Source: Rhodocyclales bacterium (GTDB lineage Bacteria; Pseudomonadota; Gammaproteobacteria; Burkholderiales; Rhodocyclaceae). From it: DNA of 50,246 nucleotides. Both the position numbers and the translations under genes were made by a program. The stretch is taken from assembly GCA_016235745.1 (NCBI GenBank), contig JACRJA010000064.1:1-50246 (forward strand), given 5' to 3'. Of this stretch, positions 46,430-50,246 are shown piece by piece (the stretch's first letter is position 1; the number at the start of each line of letters is the position of its first letter). A model generated the notes under the pieces. The model saw only the letters and a program-made list of their open reading frames with translations, was not told the origin of the DNA and searched no databases.

Positions 46430-47125
46430 TCAGCGCTTGAGGCGCAATGGCATTTCCTCTTCGGGAATGCCCTCGTAGACCTCTTCACCTTCTTCCTCGT
46501 CGAAGGCAGAGGGTAACTCACGGCCGAGGTCGAGCACTTCCAGCAACTGCCGGGCGAACCGCCGGGCGGTATTGTTGAGCGGGGTGGGAAGTTGCGCCGG
46601 CAGGCGCTTTTGCAGCAGCAGTTTGGTCGCAGATACCGACGGGACGGGGCGCAGGATGCGGCCGAGATAGGGCGCCATCAGCTGTGCCACCGCGCGATCG
46701 GCCGCTTCGCGCTGCCAGGCATTGACCGGCCACTGGCTGGGCACGGCATAGGCGCGGGGGAACTGCTCGAGATCGGCGACGACCGTGCGGATGTCTTCGT
46801 GCGACTCGCGAAACGGCAGCAGCACGAGATCGGACAGAGCGTAGAGGCGCCGGTCGACGTCGGGACGGTTGCCGCCGCCGTCGATCACGCCGATCCAGTC
46901 ATCCAGCGGGCGCAGCTTGTCGATGATGCGCTTGAGCGTGTCGAGCGATCGGGCGTCGGCGATGACGTAGCGCCGCCCGCGCGGATCGAGCGGCTGGCGG
47001 GTGGTATCGGTGAGCACGCAGGCCGAGCGCCGGCCAAGCAGTCCCAGCCCGTGGCAGAGCAGATGCGAGAGCGTGGTCTTGCCGGTGCCGCCTTTGTTGC
47101 CGATGATCGCGATCAGGATCGCCAT
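46430..47125 (-). CDS. ParA/MinD-like P-loop ATPase
   Basis: A 231-residue deviant Walker A ATPase. IAIIGNKGGTGKTTLSHLL carries signature Lys11 and P-loop Lys16. The start at 47125 puts this motif at the N-terminus as in ParA; the longer frame is discarded. Walker B is WIGVIDGGGNRPDV, with GGGN in place of the usual D-x-P-P, and the A' strand is VLTDTTRQPL. The C-terminus is strongly acidic (EEEGEEVYEGIPEEE). No ParB or parS is adjacent. Located 66 bp upstream of phaM on the same strand, suggesting a link with granule positioning. Confidence 0.8.
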   Translation of the reverse strand: MAILIAIIGNKGGTGKTTLSHLLCHGLGLLGRRSACVLTDTTRQPLDPRGRRYVIADARSLDTLKRIIDKLRPLDDWIGVIDGGGNRPDVDRRLYALSDLVLLPFRESHEDIRTVVADLEQFPRAYAVPSQWPVNAWQREAADRAVAQLMAPYLGRILRPVPSVSATKLLLQKRLPAQLPTPLNNTARRFARQLLEVLDLGRELPSAFDEEEGEEVYEGIPEEEMPLRLKR

Positions 47126-47233
47126 GACGAAAAAAACCTCGTGGTGGAGGGCAGGCAGCCTTGGTAAGATTATCGGCACGTACGCGCCGAATCTTGAGGA
47201 AAATAGCGCCCTCCTACCCCTTCAATTCCAACG

Positions 47234-47983
47234 CTACACCACCCGGTAAAGCCACAGAGGTCGACGGGTAGCTTGCGGCACGACGCGGGCTTCAGGCACG
47301 AGTCCAGGAATGGGAAACTCGTTGCTACAGACGAGCGATCCCGGCGAGAGTTCCGCGCACGCCTTGTGCCACAGGGCGGGCATGGGCACCGGCGAGAGAA
47401 AGGCATAGAGCACATCGTATCCTGCCCAAGACAGCGCGAAGGCATCGGCACGCCGCAGGTTCAGGTTGGGCAGGCCGCGGCCGCGCCAGCGCGCGATCAG
47501 ATGGGGCAGGATCGCCTGCTCGATGCCGGTGAATTCCCCCTGGGGGAAGGCGCGCGCGAGCGCGACGACGACGCGCCCCGTGCCACTGCCCACGTCGAGA
47601 AAACGGAAAGGACGATCGGCAGGCAGCAGCGCCGCGAGCGCCTCTATCGTGGCGCGGTGCGACAGAAAGAGCGGTACGCGCGTGCGCACCGGGTTGCCAA
47701 AGACGAGGGCGAGCACGACGAAGGCCGCGAGATACCACCCCGGCGCGAGCCCCAGGCCGTGCAGGGCCACGAGGGCCGGGGAAAAGACGAGGTGCAGGAC
47801 GATCCACCACCAGGGGCTATGCAGCAACGTGGCCATGCCTGCCGCCGCGACCGCCTGCAAGGCAAGGAGCGGCCATGGCCCGGCGACGAGGCCAAGGCGC
47901 GCGGCGGCGAAGGCAAGCAACCAACCGATCGACTGGGCTGCTAGCGCGACGAGGAGCGGCGAGCGCAAGAGGCGCAACCTCAT
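47234..47983 (-). CDS. Membrane-anchored class I SAM-dependent methyltransferase
   Basis: A 249-residue protein. The first ~95 residues are hydrophobic with three or four membrane spans (LLVALAAQSIGWLLAFAAA, WPLLALQAVAAAGM, GWYLAAFVVLALVFG). A Rossmann methyltransferase domain follows with motif I FRFLDVGSGTGRVVVALA and acidic FTGIEQA. The later LRRADAFALSWAGYDVLYAF fits motifs II-III. Substrate is unknown; a membrane lipid or quinone is conceivable. It lies upstream of the ParA-like gene on the same strand, 108 bp apart. Confidence 0.78.
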   Translation of the reverse strand: MRLRLLRSPLLVALAAQSIGWLLAFAAARLGLVAGPWPLLALQAVAAAGMATLLHSPWWWIVLHLVFSPALVALHGLGLAPGWYLAAFVVLALVFGNPVRTRVPLFLSHRATIEALAALLPADRPFRFLDVGSGTGRVVVALARAFPQGEFTGIEQAILPHLIARWRGRGLPNLNLRRADAFALSWAGYDVLYAFLSPVPMPALWHKACAELSPGSLVCSNEFPIPGLVPEARVVPQATRRPLWLYRVV

Positions 47984-48006
47984 ATGTTTTACTGTAACTA
48001 TTCAGG

Positions 48007-48260
48007 TCATGCAGCCTGATCCGTGGTGTCCTGTTGCATGAAAGAGGGCGCCTCATCGGCAAACAGTTGCTCCATTGCCATGTGCCCCGCCAGGCCCTGC
48101 TTGAGCGCTGTCGAGAGGAACTGCGCATTGGGCAGAAGATCTCGGCGCCTTCCCATGAGCGGAAGCAGTCCGAGATCTTCTGCTGGACCTTGTCATGCGC
48201 AGGTCACGCTTCCCCTTGGCCCGCCAGCGATGCAGGCGGTTGGAGTTCTGGGTCACTGAG
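48007..48260 (-). pseudogene. C-terminal remnant of an IS66-family transposase
   Basis: Three successive minus-strand frames give fragments of one protein: KRDLRM (about 48200), then KVQQKISDCFRSWEGAEIFC (about 48125-48185), then FLSTALKQGLAGHMAMEQLF ending at TGA 48007-48009. Together they match the conserved IS66 TnpC ending (ERDLRMMKVQQKISGCFR, then FCxIRSYLSTxRKQG). At least two frameshifts make it inactive. This accounts for most of the 320-bp gap between the methyltransferase and the pheC-like gene. No IS66 inverted repeats were identified. Confidence 0.7.
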
Positions 48261-48303
48261 CGAGGTGTTGGGGCAAGGCGATGCAGGGCGGCAGTAAAGC
48301 CAC

Positions 48304-49080
48304 TCAGGGTTTCCCCACCCACTGTTCAACGATGCGTTGGTATTCGCCGTTGTGCTTAACGAGATGCAACCACTGGTCGACATAGGCTTTCCACGTGTAG
48401 TCATCCCTGGGAAGCAGGAAGGCTTTTTCACTGTATTGCAAAGGTTTGTCGGGATTGATGGCGCATAGTTGAGGATAGTTGCGTCGTTGATAAAGCGCTT
48501 CAGAAGCATCGGTGATCATCACGTCGGCTTTGCCTTCGGCAACTTGCTGGAAGATCACCGTGTTGTCAGGGAAGAGTTCTAGTTGCGCCCTAGGCAGTTC
48601 GCGACGGACGAAGGCTTCGTTCGTTCCGCCCGGAGGTTCTACCAGACGGACTTCGGGGCGGTTGAGCTGTTCGATGGTTTGAAAGCGCTCGGCATCGGCG
48701 CAGCGTACAAAAGGAATCTTGCCATCGACGGTAATGGGGTCGCTGAAGAAGGCCTTTTTCTGCCGTTCAAGCGAAATAGACACGCCACCCACAGCCATAT
48801 CGCATTTTCCTGCGAGAAAATCTGGCATCAGGGTTTTCCACGTAGTTTTCACCCATTGCACGTTTACGCCTAGGGTTTTGGCAAGCGACTCACCGAGCGC
48901 GATGTCGATACCTTCATATCGACCATCTTCGCGAAGAAAGGTGTAAGGTTTGTAATCTCCTGTGGTACAGATCACTAAAGTGCCGCGTTGTTGAACTGCA
49001 TCGAGCAGCGATTCTGCTGCGGTAGCCGTGCCGACTGCGATGGTGAGCGTCAAAATCGCGGCGAATTTCTTGAATTTCAT
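48304..49080 (-). CDS. pheC: Periplasmic cyclohexadienyl/arogenate dehydratase, PheC-like
   Basis: A 258-residue exported protein of the type II periplasmic-binding fold. A signal peptide (MKFKKFAAILTLTIAVGTAT, then AA-ES) follows a strong AAGGAGG. TTGDYKPYTFLREDGRYEG, AVGGVSISLERQKKAFFSDP, PPGGTNEAFVR, VIFQQVAEGKADVMITDASE and EKAFLLPRDD closely match Pseudomonas PheC as I remember it. PheC makes phenylpyruvate or phenylalanine from prephenate or arogenate in the periplasm. It could instead be a solute-binding protein, but no transporter genes adjoin. The DNA is visibly AT-richer than the core genes, suggesting transfer. Confidence 0.75.
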   Translation of the reverse strand: MKFKKFAAILTLTIAVGTATAAESLLDAVQQRGTLVICTTGDYKPYTFLREDGRYEGIDIALGESLAKTLGVNVQWVKTTWKTLMPDFLAGKCDMAVGGVSISLERQKKAFFSDPITVDGKIPFVRCADAERFQTIEQLNRPEVRLVEPPGGTNEAFVRRELPRAQLELFPDNTVIFQQVAEGKADVMITDASEALYQRRNYPQLCAINPDKPLQYSEKAFLLPRDDYTWKAYVDQWLHLVKHNGEYQRIVEQWVGKP

Positions 49081-49246
49081 GTCAACGCCTCCTTCTTAGC
49101 GGTGTGGGAAAATGGGCTGTGTCCGCCCTTGATGAGGTGCTGATACAGCAGGCCGACGTAGGTGAGTAGCCGCACCGGGGCCAAAAAAAAGCAAAGTGGG
49201 TGTCATTTTATTATTAAACACCGCAAACACCGCAACGCGCTCGTGC

Positions 49247-49528
49247 TCAGTCTTGGAGGCCATAGTGCTTTTCAAGTACATCAACAGGCGTAGGCGCAAC
49301 CTCGCCGGCCCGGGCGCGTGCCAGGGCAGTCAGTAGGCGCTGCGCATTTTTTGGCGAGCGCAGCAGATGTGCCGTCTCCATCAGACTTTGCAACTCATCG
49401 GCGGCAATCATGGCCACGGCACCCCCTGAGCGGCGGCGCACCACAATGACCTCACGGTCATTGACCGCACGATCCATGAGCGTCTTGAGCTGCTCGCGGG
49501 CTTGGCTGTAGGTGGTTTCGATGGTCAT
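49247..49528 (-). CDS. Phd/YefM-family antitoxin, orphan
   Basis: A 93-residue antitoxin. The N-terminal DNA-binding part has TTYSQAREQLKTLMDRAVND, then VIVVRRRSGGAVAMIAADEL and MET-HLLRSPKNAQRLL, as in YefM. The family normally precedes a YoeB/RelE toxin. Downstream on this strand, 49081-49246 is non-coding and then pheC begins, so no toxin is present. GGGGGGC precedes the ATG. It lies in a patchwork of mobile fragments and may be a relic still expressed. Confidence 0.88.
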   Translation of the reverse strand: MTIETTYSQAREQLKTLMDRAVNDREVIVVRRRSGGAVAMIAADELQSLMETAHLLRSPKNAQRLLTALARARAGEVAPTPVDVLEKHYGLQD

Positions 49529-49567
49529 GGTGCCCCCCTTTTAATTGGACAGACTCATTGTACAACG

Positions 49568-49680
49568 ATGACCCAACAAATGCTCGCTGACACAATCGAA
49601 CTCTGGCCGACCGAGCGCCTGATCCTGTACAGCCGCAACCCCAGGAAGAACGACCACGCCGTCGACCAGATTGCAATAAG
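49568..49680 (+). pseudogene. N-terminal fragment of a ParB-domain DNA methylase-type protein
   Basis: From ATG 49568 the frame reads TQQMLADTIELWPTERLILY, then SRNPRKNDHAVDQIA. This matches the start of ParB-nuclease-like domains found at the head of phage-type DNA modification methylases (IELWPxxxLxPYxRNPRxHxxxQVxQIA). Homology ends near 49680, where minus-strand AbiEii-like sequence begins, so the gene is cut to about 37 codons. Confidence 0.6.
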
Positions 49681-49694
49681 TGGGTATCCCTTTG

Positions 49695-49931
49695 TCTTTC
49701 GACATCCAGCGCGCACAACTCCGTGAAGGCCTTGATCAGGTAGGGCACTTCCGCGAGGCCGAAGCCGAGCAGGTCCATGTCGCGCGTCGGGCGCTGCGGC
49801 ACATCGAACCACAGGTCGAACAGCAGTGCGCCCTTGAGAAGAAAATGCTCTGCATGCCTCGAAATGCTCAAGCGGTACAGCAGCCGCTCCAGCGCATAGC
49901 GGGTGAGCACCAGCGTGAAGTCCCGCTTTTC
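49695..49931 (-). pseudogene. Internal fragment of an AbiEii-type nucleotidyltransferase
   Basis: The minus frame reads KRDFTLVLTRYALERLLYRL and, further on, HFLLKGALLFDLWFDVPQRP then TRDMDLLGFG. That is the nucleotidyltransferase core of AbiEii/AbiGii toxins with the D-x-D metal motif. Only about 80 residues of roughly 280 remain. The N-terminal side ends at the IS3-like left end (about 49940) and the C-terminal side at the ParB fragment. No AbiEi antitoxin is present; it is not functional. Confidence 0.7.
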
Positions 49932-49941
49932 GGCGCCCCCA

Positions 49942-50246
49942 GTGTCAGAATAGTTGGAACCTGAACTGTGTTTAGAATCCTCAACCCCCGAGGGGCAGAG
50001 AAGGGGTTCCGATGAAGTACGCTGAAGAACGTCGAGAAGCGATCCTGCGCAAGCTGTTGCCGCCTGAGAATCGGCCCGTGGCCGAGGTCGCCGCTGAGGA
50101 AGACCTCTCGGCACCGACCCTGTACGAGTGGCGCAAACAGGCCCGCGGGAAGGGGCGTCTGTTGCCCGACCACGGTCGGGAGCCGGAAGGCTGGACATCG
50201 CGTGACAAGTTCAGTGCGGTAGTCGAGACTGCCGCGCTCAGCGAGA
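49942..50246 (+). mobile_element. Left end of an IS3-type insertion sequence, continuing past the window
   Basis: From about 49942 (TGTCAGAATAGTTGGAAC) a 69-bp non-coding leader precedes an IS3-type orfA at 50011, and the AbiEii fragment stops close to this point. The leader contains a small hairpin, ACCCCC/GAGGGG-like, around 49983-49996. The exact terminus is inferred, since the right end and target duplication are outside the window. Confidence 0.6.
50011..50246 (+). CDS. IS3-family transposase orfA, partial at the window edge
   Basis: The frame is open from ATG 50011 to the last base: MKYAEERREAILRKLLPPEN, then RPVAEVAAEEDLSAPTLYEW and RKQARGKGRLLPD, then SRDKFSAVVETAALSE. The first part is the helix-turn-helix of IS3-type OrfA. 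The EGWTSRDKF-AVVETA segment is typical of a large subgroup whose OrfA continues for about 150 residues. The 3' part and orfB are not visible. Confidence 0.8.

Noticed and set aside
49695-49931. Functional AbiE abortive-infection system together with the antitoxin at 49247
   Set aside because: The AbiEii piece is about 80 residues, no AbiEi is present, and the antitoxin belongs to the Phd/YefM family.

Overview
The window is GC-rich bacterial chromosome. Gene content and order suggest a betaproteobacterium: gatCAB divergent from mreBCD-mrdA-rodA-rlpA-dacC-lipB-lipA, a PhaM-type PHA granule protein, and a TorF-type porin beside phoBR. A Hydrogenophilaceae or Rhodocyclales-like host is my impression only, made without any database search. 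Both window edges lie inside insertion sequences.

Left accessory block (1 to about 9780). An IS end (1-134) is followed by a near-consensus sigma-70 promoter, a 36-codon crotonase remnant and one co-directional operon: livH-livM-livG-livF, aldehyde dehydrogenase, SDR, zinc alcohol dehydrogenase and a LivJ-type binding protein, closed by a hairpin terminator. It looks like an imported uptake-and-oxidation operon for an unknown alcohol, aldehyde or acid. An IS630-family element (8617-9748) with exact 11-bp inverted repeats and a TA duplication follows. Next is the 3' stub of an acyl-CoA ligase, which marks the junction with host DNA.

Core block (about 9900-36070). This holds a TorF-like porin, phoB-phoR behind a Pho box, a 514-residue unknown protein, gatCAB, and the rod-shape and peptidoglycan operon running into lipoate synthesis (lipB, lipA). 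Then come rep helicase, dsbD-cutA on the opposite strand, a CorC/CNNM membrane protein, a glycine-zipper lipoprotein, a SYLF protein, and a GT4 glycosyltransferase paired with a DUF2334 deacetylase-like protein. A nested hairpin at 33261-33328 resembles an IS200/IS605 right end.

Acid uptake and activation block (36075-45812). A long leader with a tandem repeat and a strong hairpin precedes an AMP-forming acyl-CoA synthetase, a second complete Liv-type ABC transporter (G, H, M, binding protein, F), a PaaK-like protein without the normal P-loop, and a CaiB/BaiF protein carrying the His and Asp of alpha-methylacyl-CoA racemases. Together they suggest import, CoA activation and possibly C2 epimerisation of a (methyl-branched) carboxylic acid.

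Right block (45809-50246). On the minus strand lie phaM, a ParA-like ATPase and a membrane-anchored methyltransferase. They are followed by a patchwork: an IS66 transposase remnant, a periplasmic cyclohexadienyl dehydratase (PheC-like) with AT-richer DNA, an orphan Phd/YefM antitoxin, a ParB-domain fragment fused to an AbiEii fragment, and the start of an IS3-type element.

The most interesting leads are the acyl-CoA synthetase/Liv/degenerate PaaK/AMACR operon, the PhaM-ParA neighbourhood, the imported Liv-dehydrogenase operon and the solo IS605-like hairpin. No tRNA, rRNA or CRISPR array was seen.
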